NCBI GenBank assembly: GCA_035476635.1
Contig: DATILI010000053.1
Location: 1-38,551 of the forward strand
DNA length: 38,551 bases
Direction: 5' to 3'
From: DATILI01 sp035476635
GTDB lineage: Bacteria; Pseudomonadota; Gammaproteobacteria; Burkholderiales; Burkholderiaceae_C
In this document: piece by piece, positions 9,075 to 18,080 of the stretch
Layout of the letters: each line of letters starts with the position of its first letter
How positions within the stretch are numbered: the stretch's first letter is position 1
Notes under the pieces: model-generated
What the model was told of the DNA's origin: nothing
What the model saw: only the letters and a program-made list of their open reading frames with translations
Databases searched by the model: none
Translations under genes and position numbers: made by a program

Positions 9075-10355
9075 TCATTTCCCGAGCAGCTCGCCAACGG
9101 GCTTGAGATTCTCCACACGATCGCAAACGGCCTTGATGGCGGTCAGGACAGGCACGCCGAGCAGCAATCCCCAAACGCCCCAGAGCCAGCCGAATGCCAG
9201 CACGCCAGCGAAGACCACCACGGCATTCATCTCGTTGGCGCGGCTGGTCAGCCAGGGCATCAGCAGATGGCCGGAGATGGTGTGCACAACCAGCGAAACG
9301 CCAGCCAGCAGCAGGGACATGTCGATACTGCCGAATTGCACGAAGCCGACCAGTGCCGACAGCACCGTGAGGACGATGGAGCCGATGTAGGGAATGAAGT
9401 TGAGCGCGAAGGCGCAAACCCCCCAAACGGCCGCATGCTCCAGGCCGATAGCCAGGAAGATCAGCCAGGTCACCAGGCCGACGAGGATGCTGACCAGGAC
9501 CTGGACCAGCAGGTAGCGCTGGATCTGGTTGGTGATTTCGTCCAGGGCCTGAACGGTGATCCGCCTCTGCGTGAAGGTGGGGCCGGCGATCTTGACCATC
9601 TTGCGGCGAAAGGTATTGCCCGACGTCAGCAGAAAGAAGGTGAGGCACAGCACGACCGCCCCCTGCCCAACGGACACCACGAGCCCGAGCGTGCCCGTCC
9701 ACAGGTAGTCCTTGATGTCGAATGGCTGGCGCTCCACGCGCACGCGCGTCACGCCCTGCGCAGGCGGTGCGACCGGGGCGCCTTCCTTGGCGGCCTGCTC
9801 CAGGTGGGTGGCCGCCCGCTGCACCTTGTCGATCGTGGTTTCCGAATGGCCGCGTTGTGCGCGCACGGCTTGGCGAATCTTCTGCATCGCTTCAGGCAAT
9901 GAGTCAATGAACTCGCTCGCATCGTCGCTCAGCGCGTAGGCTGTCCAGCCGACTCCGCCGGTGATCGCGATCATCAAGAGCGCCGCGCCCAGGGCGCGCG
10001 GAAGGCGCAGGCGCTCCAGCCGGTCGACGACGGGGCTGAGCGCATAGCTCAGGGTAAGGCCCAGCGTCAGCGGAATCAGCAAGGCGCTTGCCCAGTGCAG
10101 CGCAAACACCGTTCCCAGCACGGCCAGGACCGCCAGCGAAGCGCTGCGTATGTCCACGCGCGTGGGCAGACTTGCGTGCTCCGGAGTGCTTCCGGGCGTG
10201 CTTTCGGGCATCGGCGCGGGGTCGCTTGCGGGCGCGCTGGAAGGGCCATTTTCGACAGCCGGCTGGTTTTCATCCATGGCCCGAGTGTCGCGCCATCCTG
10301 GCAACATCGCCAGCGTCCAAGCGCAGCGCACAAAAAGCGAGGCCAGGTTGTGCAT
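9075..10355 (-). CDS. AI-2E family (PerM/YdiK-type) transporter
   Basis: A 426-residue multi-spanning inner-membrane protein of the AI-2E family. Members include the autoinducer-2 exporter TqsA, and others act as ion or solute transporters; the substrate here cannot be told. The N-terminus is unusual: a Pro/Ala/Ser-rich stretch precedes the first membrane pair. Family motifs include GLTLSYALSPVVDRL and, near the end, GWLWGVWGLLLGVPVL. ATG at 10355 is preceded by AGGAAG at good spacing. An internal ATG at 10277 gives a shorter form without the first 26 residues but lacks a ribosome site. A possible promoter lies just upstream, so it may be transcribed apart from the PAN gene. Confidence 0.9.
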   Translation of the reverse strand: MHNLASLFVRCAWTLAMLPGWRDTRAMDENQPAVENGPSSAPASDPAPMPESTPGSTPEHASLPTRVDIRSASLAVLAVLGTVFALHWASALLIPLTLGLTLSYALSPVVDRLERLRLPRALGAALLMIAITGGVGWTAYALSDDASEFIDSLPEAMQKIRQAVRAQRGHSETTIDKVQRAATHLEQAAKEGAPVAPPAQGVTRVRVERQPFDIKDYLWTGTLGLVVSVGQGAVVLCLTFFLLTSGNTFRRKMVKIAGPTFTQRRITVQALDEITNQIQRYLLVQVLVSILVGLVTWLIFLAIGLEHAAVWGVCAFALNFIPYIGSIVLTVLSALVGFVQFGSIDMSLLLAGVSLVVHTISGHLLMPWLTSRANEMNAVVVFAGVLAFGWLWGVWGLLLGVPVLTAIKAVCDRVENLKPVGELLGK

Positions 10356-10420
10356 TAACACTTCCTGGCCTCTGGCCACGACATCGATCCTGTAAAGGTC
10401 TCCACGTCTTGGCTGATTTC

Positions 10421-10449
10421 ACTATAGGCCAGGCGTCACCCGCATCCCA
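10421..10449 (-). promoter_or_regulatory. Possible sigma-70 promoter for the AI-2E exporter gene
   Basis: On the minus strand, a good -10 hexamer TATAGT (10421-10426) lies 17 bases after a weak -35 (TGGGAT, 10444-10449). It stands about 65 bases before the ATG at 10355. The -35 is poor, so the call rests mainly on the -10. Confidence 0.35.
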
Positions 10450-10484
10450 GGCCAAAACCGCAACATTCGCAACAAAATGAATCC

Positions 10485-11165
10485 CTAGTTGCACCCGCAG
10501 GCATTCTCGTCCGGCACCCCCAGCAGGCAGATGCCCCCGCGATAGGTGCCGCCCGGCCGTCCGCGCTCGCGGCAACGCTTCTCGCAGTTCACCTGACAGG
10601 CATTCGCCTCGGGCGGCGCGCGCGACACCACGCCCGACACGCAGCAGTTGTCCGGCCGCGCCGCTGGCACGGTGCTCTTGAGCCAGCAGCGGCCGGACGG
10701 CCCCTGGATGCCTGCCTGCACATAGGTCCAGGCGTGGCATTGCCCTTCCTGCATGCACTGCGCCTGGCAGGCCTGCGGGTCTGCATTGGAGACGTCGAAG
10801 TTGCGGTAGTCGCCGCCGGGCCGGTTGGTGCCGGCCTCCATGCCCGGGCGCGCCACGGGCCCGCCGGTGCGCAGGCCGGACACGCAGCAGTTGTCCGCGC
10901 GCGCCTGTGGCACGCTGTGCTTGAGCCAGCAGCGCGCCGCGCGGCCCTGCACGCCGGGCTTCACGTAGGTCCAGGAAGAGCATTGCCCCTCGCGGTCACA
11001 CTGCGCCTGGCACAGCTGCGGGTCGGCATGGGGCAGGTCGAGACTGCGGTAGTCGCTGCCGGGCCGGTTCGAATCGGATTCAAGTGCGAATGCCACGCCG
11101 CAAAGGGCGGAGAACAGGAGGCAGAAGGCGGCGACGGCCTTCGCGAAGGCGATTCTCGTGCTCAT
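10485..11165 (-). CDS. Secreted protein with two PAN domains and a six-cysteine tail
   Basis: A 226-residue exported protein: signal peptide (hydrophobic core then ALES), two PAN/apple-like repeats of about 65 residues, and a cysteine-rich C-terminus. Each repeat starts NRPG-DYR, then has CQAQC, GQC-WTYV, RCWLK, and ends NCCVSG, so they arose by internal duplication. PAN modules bind proteins or carbohydrates outside the cell. The last 40 or so residues have six cysteines spaced C-x3-C-x3-C-x14-C-x9-C-x-C, with GGIC before the fourth and CGC at the end. This recalls cysteine-stabilised alpha-beta (defensin-like) peptides. I chose ATG 11165 for the signal peptide and GGAG 7 bases upstream. No clear partner gene is nearby. 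Confidence 0.88.
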   Translation of the reverse strand: MSTRIAFAKAVAAFCLLFSALCGVAFALESDSNRPGSDYRSLDLPHADPQLCQAQCDREGQCSSWTYVKPGVQGRAARCWLKHSVPQARADNCCVSGLRTGGPVARPGMEAGTNRPGGDYRNFDVSNADPQACQAQCMQEGQCHAWTYVQAGIQGPSGRCWLKSTVPAARPDNCCVSGVVSRAPPEANACQVNCEKRCRERGRPGGTYRGGICLLGVPDENACGCN

Positions 11166-11278
11166 GTGGCGCTCCACGGCACGGATGTGCCGGCTGCGAT
11201 TTTGCGGCGCCGCGAAGGGGCGGTCAATCGGCGCCGCGCCGCTCGCCGTCGTCCCGATTCCTGCTGCCGCCCGGACTC

Positions 11279-13549
11279 CTAGCGCACGGTCGATATCCGC
11301 CACCACGAAGGCAGCAGCCGCCGAACGGCCGCGTGGTTGAAACGATCGTCGATAAGGTAGATGACACCCTTGTCCTCCCGCGTGCGTATCACGCGCCCTG
11401 CGGCCTGGACCACCTTGCGTATGCCCGGGAACAAATAGGTGTAGTCATAGCCCGCACCGAATTCCTGGCCCATGCGTTGCTTCATCTGCTCGTTCACCGC
11501 ATTGATTTGCGGCAGGCCCAAGGTGGCGATGAAAGCCCCTACCAGCCGGTCGCCCGGCAAGTCGATGCCTTCGGCGAAACTGCCGCCGAGCACGGAAAAG
11601 CCGACGCCAGTGCCGGTGGGCACAAAGCGCTCGAGAAACTGCCTGCGTTGGTCTTCGCTCATATTGCGCGCCTGCTGCCACATCGGTATCTCGGCATGTT
11701 GCTCCGCGAACTCCGACACCACCATTTGCAGATAGTCATAGCTGCTGAAGAAGGCAAGGTAGTTGCCGGGTTGCTGCCGGTATTGGGCGGCGATCAATTG
11801 CGCGATAGGCTGCGCCGAACGCTGGCGGTCGGCGAACCGGGTGGAAATGCTGCTGACGACCTTCACGGCCAGTTGCTCGGGCTCGAACGGTGAAGCGACA
11901 TCGACCCATGACGTGTCGCCAGGCATGCCCAAGGCATCCTGGTAGAACGCCCGCGGGCTCAGCGTGGCCGAGAACAGCGCTACCGAGCGTGCGGCCGCGA
12001 AGCGGGGCGCCAGGAAGGGCGCGGGGATCAGGTTGCGAATGCACAGGATGGAATCCTGGGCCCGGTGGGTCGCGGCGCCCGCAACCCGCGTGACATCGAA
12101 CAAGGAATGCGCGCCGAAGGACTCGGCCAGCCGCGTGAACTGGAGCACTTCGAAGTAGAACTGCTGCAGCGCGCCATCGGCTTGCGCGGGCGATTCGGCC
12201 AAATGCTCGGCAATCGCCGCAGCGACCTGCAGCAGCGCGAAAACGAGTTTGTCGGGGCAGGCATCGTGCGCCTGGTAGGGCTGGTCCTGCTCCTTCAGCA
12301 AGGCGCTCCAGCAGCGCTGCAGCTTGTCCATGCGCTTGGCAACCGGCACCGGTGCCGACCGCCGCACGCTGCGAAGCGCGGATTGGCGCAGCTCGGCGGT
12401 GTACATCCCGCGCGCGCGCTCGATCATGTTGTGCGCCTCGTCCACCAGCACGCCGATGCGCCATTCGTTGGCCAGCGTCAGCGCGTGGAGCAGGGCGCTG
12501 GTGTCGAAGTAGTAGTTGTAGTCGCCCACGACCACGTCGGCCCAGCGCGCCAGTTCCTGGCCCAGGTAATACGGGCAGACCGCATGCCGCAGCGCCACGT
12601 CTCGAATGGTCGAACGGTCCATGGAGCCTGCCTGCAGTGCCTCGGCACGCGCTTCCGGCAGCCGGTCGTAAAAGCCACGCGCCAGTTCGCAGGAATCGCC
12701 GTGGCAGGCTTTGTCCGGGTGTTCGCAGGCCTTCTCGCGCGCCGTCAACTCCAACACACGCAGGCGCAACGCCGGCGCGCCCTGGGCAATCAAGCCCAGG
12801 GCATCCAGTGCCAGTTGCCGGCCCGGCGCTTTGGCTGCAAGGAACACCAGCTTGTCCAGGTCTTGCCCAGGGACGGCCTTGAGCAGCGGGAACACCGTGC
12901 CAATGGTCTTGCCGATGCCGGTGGGCGCCTGGGCCATCAGGCAGCGGCCGCTGCTGGCCGAGCGGTACACCGCTTCGGCCAGCTCGCGCTGCCCGGTGCG
13001 AAAGGAGGCATGCGGAAACTGCAGGGCGGAGAGCGACGCGTTTCGCGCCGTGCGGTGCGCCAGCTCCTGGTCTGCCCAGGCCAGGAAGCGGCCGCATTGC
13101 TGCTCGAAGAACAGCTGCAGCGCGGCGGCGGAGAGTGTTTCGGTGAACAGCGTTTCCTCCTGGCTGGCAATGTCCAGGTACACCAGTGCCAGCGTCAGCT
13201 CCGAGAGGCCGCGTGCCTCACACAGCAGCCAGCCGTAGATCTTGATCTGTGCCCAATGCAGGTGGCGGTGGTTGTCCGGCTGCTTGCCCAGATCGCCGCG
13301 ATGGGTCTTGATTTCTTCGAGTTGATTCTTGGCGGCGTCGTAGCCGTCCGCCCGGCCGCGCACCGTGAGGTGCTTGAACGCGCCTTTCAGGCTGATTTCT
13401 CTTTCATACGACGAACCCCGGCGAACGGCCACCAGCTTGTGGCCCGCAATGCCTTCTTCGCTGGTGGGCGAGGGGGTGAAGCGCAGGTCCAGGCTGCCTT
13501 GCTTGGCGGTGAATTCGCACAAGGCCCGCACTGCTACGACGTACTGCAT
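11279..13549 (-). CDS. PD-(D/E)XK nuclease fused to DinG/Rad3-type iron-sulfur helicase
   Basis: A 756-residue predicted DNA repair enzyme. The N-terminal 160 residues look like a RecB/Cas4-type nuclease: Asp in GRADGYD, EEIKTH, then Gln in WAQIKIYGWLL. The rest is a superfamily 2 helicase of the XPD/DinG group: Walker A APTGIGKT, four cysteines of an Fe-S cluster (KACEHP, KACHGDSC, AVCPYY), DEAH box (VLVDEAHN) and motif VI (QAAGRVIRTRED). Such helicases unwind 5' to 3', and the fused nuclease suggests unwinding coupled to cutting. The start is ATG 13549, where the nuclease fold begins; the open frame extends further to 13972 but runs over the sodC gene. The ribosome site is weak. It lies 68 bases downstream of sodC on the same strand. 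Confidence 0.92.
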   Translation of the reverse strand: MQYVVAVRALCEFTAKQGSLDLRFTPSPTSEEGIAGHKLVAVRRGSSYEREISLKGAFKHLTVRGRADGYDAAKNQLEEIKTHRGDLGKQPDNHRHLHWAQIKIYGWLLCEARGLSELTLALVYLDIASQEETLFTETLSAAALQLFFEQQCGRFLAWADQELAHRTARNASLSALQFPHASFRTGQRELAEAVYRSASSGRCLMAQAPTGIGKTIGTVFPLLKAVPGQDLDKLVFLAAKAPGRQLALDALGLIAQGAPALRLRVLELTAREKACEHPDKACHGDSCELARGFYDRLPEARAEALQAGSMDRSTIRDVALRHAVCPYYLGQELARWADVVVGDYNYYFDTSALLHALTLANEWRIGVLVDEAHNMIERARGMYTAELRQSALRSVRRSAPVPVAKRMDKLQRCWSALLKEQDQPYQAHDACPDKLVFALLQVAAAIAEHLAESPAQADGALQQFYFEVLQFTRLAESFGAHSLFDVTRVAGAATHRAQDSILCIRNLIPAPFLAPRFAAARSVALFSATLSPRAFYQDALGMPGDTSWVDVASPFEPEQLAVKVVSSISTRFADRQRSAQPIAQLIAAQYRQQPGNYLAFFSSYDYLQMVVSEFAEQHAEIPMWQQARNMSEDQRRQFLERFVPTGTGVGFSVLGGSFAEGIDLPGDRLVGAFIATLGLPQINAVNEQMKQRMGQEFGAGYDYTYLFPGIRKVVQAAGRVIRTREDKGVIYLIDDRFNHAAVRRLLPSWWRISTVR

Positions 13550-13617
13550 GCCCCGATGGTACTTTGAGCGCACCCGTGACGAAGAAGCAGATGCGCGCCC
13601 GCCCGAGCCGCTTCCAA

Positions 13618-14241
13618 TCAGTTCGCCTGGCCGACGATGGAATTGACCTGCGCGGGCTCGATCCGTCCGCACAGCACCCGCGCGCCGGAATTGCCGGCGG
13701 GCTCGGTTACGTAGTCGTCCGGATCGGCATGTACGACCAGTGATCGGCCGATCACCGAAGTCGGGCCGGGCCCCAGTGTCACCTGGGTGTTCAGGTAGCG
13801 GGCCGATGCCTTGCCGGCTGGGTCGGCGGTGAGGTTGGGCAGATCGCCGGCGTGGCTCGCGTTGGCCGGGTTGCCGGGCTGTCCATGCTTGTGCGCTGCG
13901 CCTGGATCGAAGTGTCCGCCGGCAGCGCCGAAGTCGATTGTCTTGCCGGTAGCATCGGGGCCGGGCGCGCACGTACCCTCCATGTGAATGTGAAAGCCAT
14001 GGGCGCCTGGCTTGAGCCCGCTTGCCGTGAGCTCAATCTCAACGCCAGTCGGCGTTACCGTGAGAATCGCCTGGCCCGCAAGCTCGCCGCCGGGCGTCAT
14101 GAGCTTGACCGTGGCCGCGGTGGGCGGTGGCATGGCCGGTGTTGCGATGACGCCGGTGCTCGCCGTCGGCGCTGTCTTGGGTACGCCGCAGCCAGTGGCC
14201 AATGCGAGCCATAGCACTGTTGCGCTCCATGCGAAATTCAT
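13618..14241 (-). CDS. sodC: Cu/Zn superoxide dismutase lipoprotein
   Basis: A 207-residue periplasmic enzyme that dismutes superoxide to peroxide and oxygen. The N-terminus is a lipoprotein signal (LWLALATGC), so it is likely membrane-anchored on the periplasmic side. Metal ligands are visible: the GFHIHMEG histidines, GGHFDPG, the HKHG and HAGDLPN histidines of the Zn loop, the Asp in the same loop, and LVVHADPDD. The intramolecular disulfide pair is GTCAPG and RVLCGRI. ATG 14241 is chosen because the lipoprotein signal begins there, although no strong ribosome site precedes it. The longer frame to 14340 adds only non-signal sequence. Confidence 0.93.
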   Translation of the reverse strand: MNFAWSATVLWLALATGCGVPKTAPTASTGVIATPAMPPPTAATVKLMTPGGELAGQAILTVTPTGVEIELTASGLKPGAHGFHIHMEGTCAPGPDATGKTIDFGAAGGHFDPGAAHKHGQPGNPANASHAGDLPNLTADPAGKASARYLNTQVTLGPGPTSVIGRSLVVHADPDDYVTEPAGNSGARVLCGRIEPAQVNSIVGQAN

Positions 14242-14473
14242 GCAACTCACAACTTCAGTTCTCCATGCGATGCTGTCACGCGCAATCAGTGTCCCCATGT
14301 GCGAATCTAGACGAATGTCCTGGGTTTGCATGTAGGACAACAGCCAGCGATCCGTCGTCGAGTCTCAGCGGCCCCGGTTGCGCTTTGACCGCCGCCGCGG
14401 AATGTGCACAATAACCAGCGACGCCCGCCAAAGCCCGCAAGCGCTTGGTCGGCGGCGTCCAGGGAGGTTCGAA

Positions 14474-15523
14474 ATGACACCAGATACGGCAACGCCACGC
14501 CATCGAAAGACTTCGGCCCGTGTCACAACAGGCCTGTTGGTCCTGGTTGTGGCGGCATTGCTGGCGGCCGCTTATGTGTGGGCGGCCCGGAAACAGCAGC
14601 CAGATCCTGGGCCACTCGAACAGGTGACCATTGCGACCAACACGTTCTATGCGGGCGCATGCGCGATATTTGTGGCGCAGGAAAAAGGCTACTTCGCGGC
14701 GGAAGGCGTGCTTGTCACGATTCAGCCGCACACCAGCGGAAAAGCCGCTCTGGACGCCATCTTGCAGGGCCATGCCAACTTGAGCACTTCGGCGGACATA
14801 CCGATCATGTTCGCCGTGATGCGGGGGCAGCCCGTCACCATTGTTGCAACGATTTTCTCAACGGAGAAAGACTATGAGATCGTCGGGCGGTTGGACAAGG
14901 GCGTTACCACGCCCGCCAGCCTGCGGGGAAAACGCATCGGCGTCACGCTGGGCACTTCCGGGCATTTTGTTCTTGACGCGTTCCTCAACCGGCAAAAGCT
15001 ATCACCAAGCGACGTGACGGTGCGCGATCTCAAACCGGAAGCGATTCCCCTGGCACTTGCAAGTGGAGAGATCGATGCCGCCTCGACTTGGGAGCCGTAC
15101 GTCGGGACCATGAAGAAGCAGGCCGGCGTGAATGGCACGGCGTTTGCGGCCGACGGTATCTACGACGCGACCTACAACGTCAGTGGGACCCGGGACTATG
15201 TCACGGGCCATCCGGACACCATCAAGAAAGTCCTGCGGGCCATGGTCAGCGGTGGACGGTTCTGCAAGGAATCGCCCGATAGCGCGCGCGAGATCACGGC
15301 CCGGGTCATGAAGACGGACGCGGCGGAGTTGAAGGAGTCCTGGTCCTCATACCGGTTCGGCATTGCCCTCGATCAAAGCCTGGTACTGGCCTTGGAAGAC
15401 GAAACGCGGTGGGCGATCAAGAACAAGCTCGCTGGCCCGGGCGATGTACCGAATTACCTGAACAACATCCACCTGGACGGGCTGCTCGCGGTGACACCCG
15501 GCGCGGTGACCGTGATCCACTAG
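14474..15523 (+). CDS. Membrane-anchored NMT1/SsuA-type substrate-binding protein
   Basis: A 349-residue periplasmic binding protein of the nitrate/sulfonate/taurine/thiamine-precursor superfamily. It has one N-terminal hydrophobic segment (about residues 17-33) without a clear cleavage site or lipobox, so it may remain anchored. Family signatures are present: FYAGACAIFVAQEKGYFAAE, a helix with GHANLSTSAD, RGKRIGVTLGTSGHF and WEPYVG. AGGGAGG lies 6 bases before the ATG, which is strong. No permease or ATPase follows. Instead a hybrid histidine kinase starts 11 bases after the stop, so this protein probably detects a small anion or amine for the kinase rather than importing it. The ligand cannot be read from sequence. 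Confidence 0.9.
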   Translation: MTPDTATPRHRKTSARVTTGLLVLVVAALLAAAYVWAARKQQPDPGPLEQVTIATNTFYAGACAIFVAQEKGYFAAEGVLVTIQPHTSGKAALDAILQGHANLSTSADIPIMFAVMRGQPVTIVATIFSTEKDYEIVGRLDKGVTTPASLRGKRIGVTLGTSGHFVLDAFLNRQKLSPSDVTVRDLKPEAIPLALASGEIDAASTWEPYVGTMKKQAGVNGTAFAADGIYDATYNVSGTRDYVTGHPDTIKKVLRAMVSGGRFCKESPDSAREITARVMKTDAAELKESWSSYRFGIALDQSLVLALEDETRWAIKNKLAGPGDVPNYLNNIHLDGLLAVTPGAVTVIH

Positions 15524-15533
15524 GACCGCTGCC

Positions 15534-18068
15534 GTGAGAATCTCGACGCGACTCAAGCTCACCGGATTGATCTCGGTCGGCGTTGTCGCCGCCATCGGTG
15601 CCGTGCTGCTGTTCACGACGCAGCAGGTGAAGCAGGAGCTCGTCAAGAACGAGGCGGCGGGTGAGGTTCTCAAGGCAGTCACCGCCGTCCGGTACCTCAC
15701 GCTTGAATATGTGATGCGCCACGAGGAACGCGCGCGCATGCAGCGGCAGCTGAGCCAGGCATCGCTCCTGAAGCTGCTCACCAGCACCTCGAAGTTCAGC
15801 GAACCCGAGGAACTGGCCATCCTGGATGGATTCCTGCGCACCCACACCAGCGTCGACCTCCTGTTCAGCCAGCTGGTTGTCAACCAGCACGAGCGCCAGG
15901 CTGCCACCCAACCCAGCCAGATCCTGGAGGAGCTGGACTCCCGGCTGACCGGCCAGATCGCGAACCAGACCCAGGCCATGATTTCCGACGCGCTGCGCCT
16001 GTCCGAGCGCAGCCGCGCTGGCGTGCTCAAGGCCCAGCAACGAGCCAGCGTCGCGGTGGTGGCGTTCGGCGGGATGGTCTTGCTGGTCATCGCGCTGACG
16101 ATCTTCCTGGTCCTGCGAAGCGTCACCCGGCCGCTCGCCAGGCTGCGCGATGGCACCGCTATGGTGGGTGCCGGCAACCTGGACTATCGACTCGATGTGA
16201 CCACCCGCGACGAGATTGGCGACCTGGCGCGCGCGTTCGACGCCATGACGGGGACGCTCAAGGGAACCACCGTCTCGCGCGACCAGCTGGTCGAGTCCAA
16301 TGAATTGCTGCAGTCGGAAATCGTCGAACGCAAGCAGGCCGAGCAGAAAACCCAGGCGCAGTTGGGCCGCCTCAACCTGCTGCACCAGATCACCCGCGCG
16401 ATCGGTGAACGGCAGGATCTGCCCAGCATCCTTCAGGTCGTGGTCAGCAGCCTGGAGGACCAGCTCCCGGTGGACTTCGGTTGCATGTGCCTGTATGAAC
16501 AGTCCGACAACGCTTTGAAGGTAACCAGCGTGGGCCTGCGCAGCGCTGCCTTGGCGCAGGAGCTTGCTATGACCGACCAAGCGCGGGTGGACATCGACGC
16601 GAATGGCCTGTCGCGCTGCGTGCAGGGAGAGCTGGTGTACGAGCCGGACATCAGCCAGCTGACGTTTCCTTTTTCGCAACGCCTGGCACAGGGTGGCCTG
16701 CGCTCCCTGGTGGTGGCGCCGCTTCTGACCGAGAGCCGCGTATTCGGGGTGTTCATTACCGCGCGCCAGGCACCGAATGCATTCAGCAGCGGTGAATGCG
16801 AATTCTTGCGCCAATTGAGCGAGCACGTGGCGCTGGCCGCGCATCAATCGCAACTCTACGGGACACTGCAGCAGGCCTATGACGATTTGCGCCTGACCCA
16901 GCAAGCCGTGATGCAGCAAGAGCGCCTGGGCGCGCTCGGGCAGATGGCCAGCGGCATTGCGCACGACATCAACAACGCGATCTCGCCAGTGACGCTCTAC
17001 ACCGAGACGCTGCTGGAAAACGAGCCCGGCCTCAGCGCCCGTGCCCGCAACTACCTCGAAACCATTCAGCGATCCATCGAGGATGTGGCGCAGACCGTCA
17101 CGCGCATGGGGGAGTTCTACCGCCAGCGCGAACCGCAGCTGATGCTCAAGCCGGTGCCCTTGAACCTGTTGCTGCAACAAGTCGCCGACCTGACGCGCGC
17201 CCGCTGGAGCGACATGCCCCAGGTGCGGGGCGTCGTCATCCAGTTGCGCATGGAACTCGCCCCCGACTTGCCTGCCGTCATGGGAATCGAGAGCGAAATC
17301 CGCGAGGCATTGATCAATCTCTTCTTCAATGCCATCGACGCCATGCCGGACGGCGGCACGCTGGCATTGCGCACGAAGGTGGCGCAAGGGGCTCCGGACG
17401 CAGAAGAGATTCAGGCCTTTCAGCACGTTCATCTGGAAGTGGCGGATACCGGGATGGGCATGGACGAAGCGACACGGCGCCGCTGCCTGGAGCCTTTTTT
17501 CACGACCAAGGGGACGCGCGGCACCGGTCTCGGCCTGGCCATGGTGTACGGGGTCGTCGAACGGCACAGCGCGGAGATCGAGATCGACAGCACGCCCGGC
17601 CAGGGCACGACCGTGCGCCTGGTGTTCCCCGTGCCGCTTGCCGCACCCGCACCGGTTCCGGCCGCAACACCCGGGGCGGTATCCCCGGACCTGCGCATCC
17701 TGGTGGTGGACGACGACCCGATGCTGCTCAAGTCGCTGCGCGACGTACTGGACGCCGAGGGCCACATCGTCGCCACCGCCAATGGCGGGCAGGCGGGCAT
17801 CGATGCCTTCCAGGCGGCGCAAGCGGCCGGCGATGCCTTCTCTGTGGTGATCACGGACCTGGGCATGCCGCATGTTGATGGGCGCAAGGTCGCCAGCGCC
17901 GTGAAGCAGATGTCGCCGGCCACGCCGGTGATCCTGCTGACCGGTTGGGGGCGCCGGCTGATGTCCAGCGGAGAGGTGCCGCCGCACGTCGATTGTGTTG
18001 TCAGCAAGCCGCCCAAGCTGCGGGAATTGCGCGAGGCTTTCGTCCGCCTTTTGAGTTGCGATGCCTGA
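15534..18068 (+). CDS. Transmembrane hybrid histidine kinase (HAMP-GAF-HisKA-HATPase-REC)
   Basis: An 844-residue inner-membrane sensor. TM1 (about 10-28) and TM2 (about 178-198) bracket a roughly 150-residue, mostly helical periplasmic domain. Next come HAMP (200-250), GAF (about 285-445), a HisKA-type dimerisation helix with His477 in the variant GIAHDINN, HATPase_c (FFNAIDAMPDGG, DTGMGMDE, GTGLGLAMVYG) and a C-terminal receiver with Asp near 774 (VITDLGMPHVDG). The HDINN box is typical of the NtrB-like HisKA subgroup. GTG start at 15534 with no strong ribosome site suggests coupling to the binding-protein gene. The pair looks like a periplasmic-ligand sensor. No DNA-binding partner is encoded beside it. 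Confidence 0.92.
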   Translation: MRISTRLKLTGLISVGVVAAIGAVLLFTTQQVKQELVKNEAAGEVLKAVTAVRYLTLEYVMRHEERARMQRQLSQASLLKLLTSTSKFSEPEELAILDGFLRTHTSVDLLFSQLVVNQHERQAATQPSQILEELDSRLTGQIANQTQAMISDALRLSERSRAGVLKAQQRASVAVVAFGGMVLLVIALTIFLVLRSVTRPLARLRDGTAMVGAGNLDYRLDVTTRDEIGDLARAFDAMTGTLKGTTVSRDQLVESNELLQSEIVERKQAEQKTQAQLGRLNLLHQITRAIGERQDLPSILQVVVSSLEDQLPVDFGCMCLYEQSDNALKVTSVGLRSAALAQELAMTDQARVDIDANGLSRCVQGELVYEPDISQLTFPFSQRLAQGGLRSLVVAPLLTESRVFGVFITARQAPNAFSSGECEFLRQLSEHVALAAHQSQLYGTLQQAYDDLRLTQQAVMQQERLGALGQMASGIAHDINNAISPVTLYTETLLENEPGLSARARNYLETIQRSIEDVAQTVTRMGEFYRQREPQLMLKPVPLNLLLQQVADLTRARWSDMPQVRGVVIQLRMELAPDLPAVMGIESEIREALINLFFNAIDAMPDGGTLALRTKVAQGAPDAEEIQAFQHVHLEVADTGMGMDEATRRRCLEPFFTTKGTRGTGLGLAMVYGVVERHSAEIEIDSTPGQGTTVRLVFPVPLAAPAPVPAATPGAVSPDLRILVVDDDPMLLKSLRDVLDAEGHIVATANGGQAGIDAFQAAQAAGDAFSVVITDLGMPHVDGRKVASAVKQMSPATPVILLTGWGRRLMSSGEVPPHVDCVVSKPPKLRELREAFVRLLSCDA

Positions 18069-18080
18069 CGGGAAAAAAAC

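Noticed and set aside
13550..13972. N-terminal extension of the helicase frame to 13972
   Set aside because: The extra 141 residues are Arg/Ser-rich, lie over the sodC 3' region, and precede a clear nuclease-domain start at ATG 13549.
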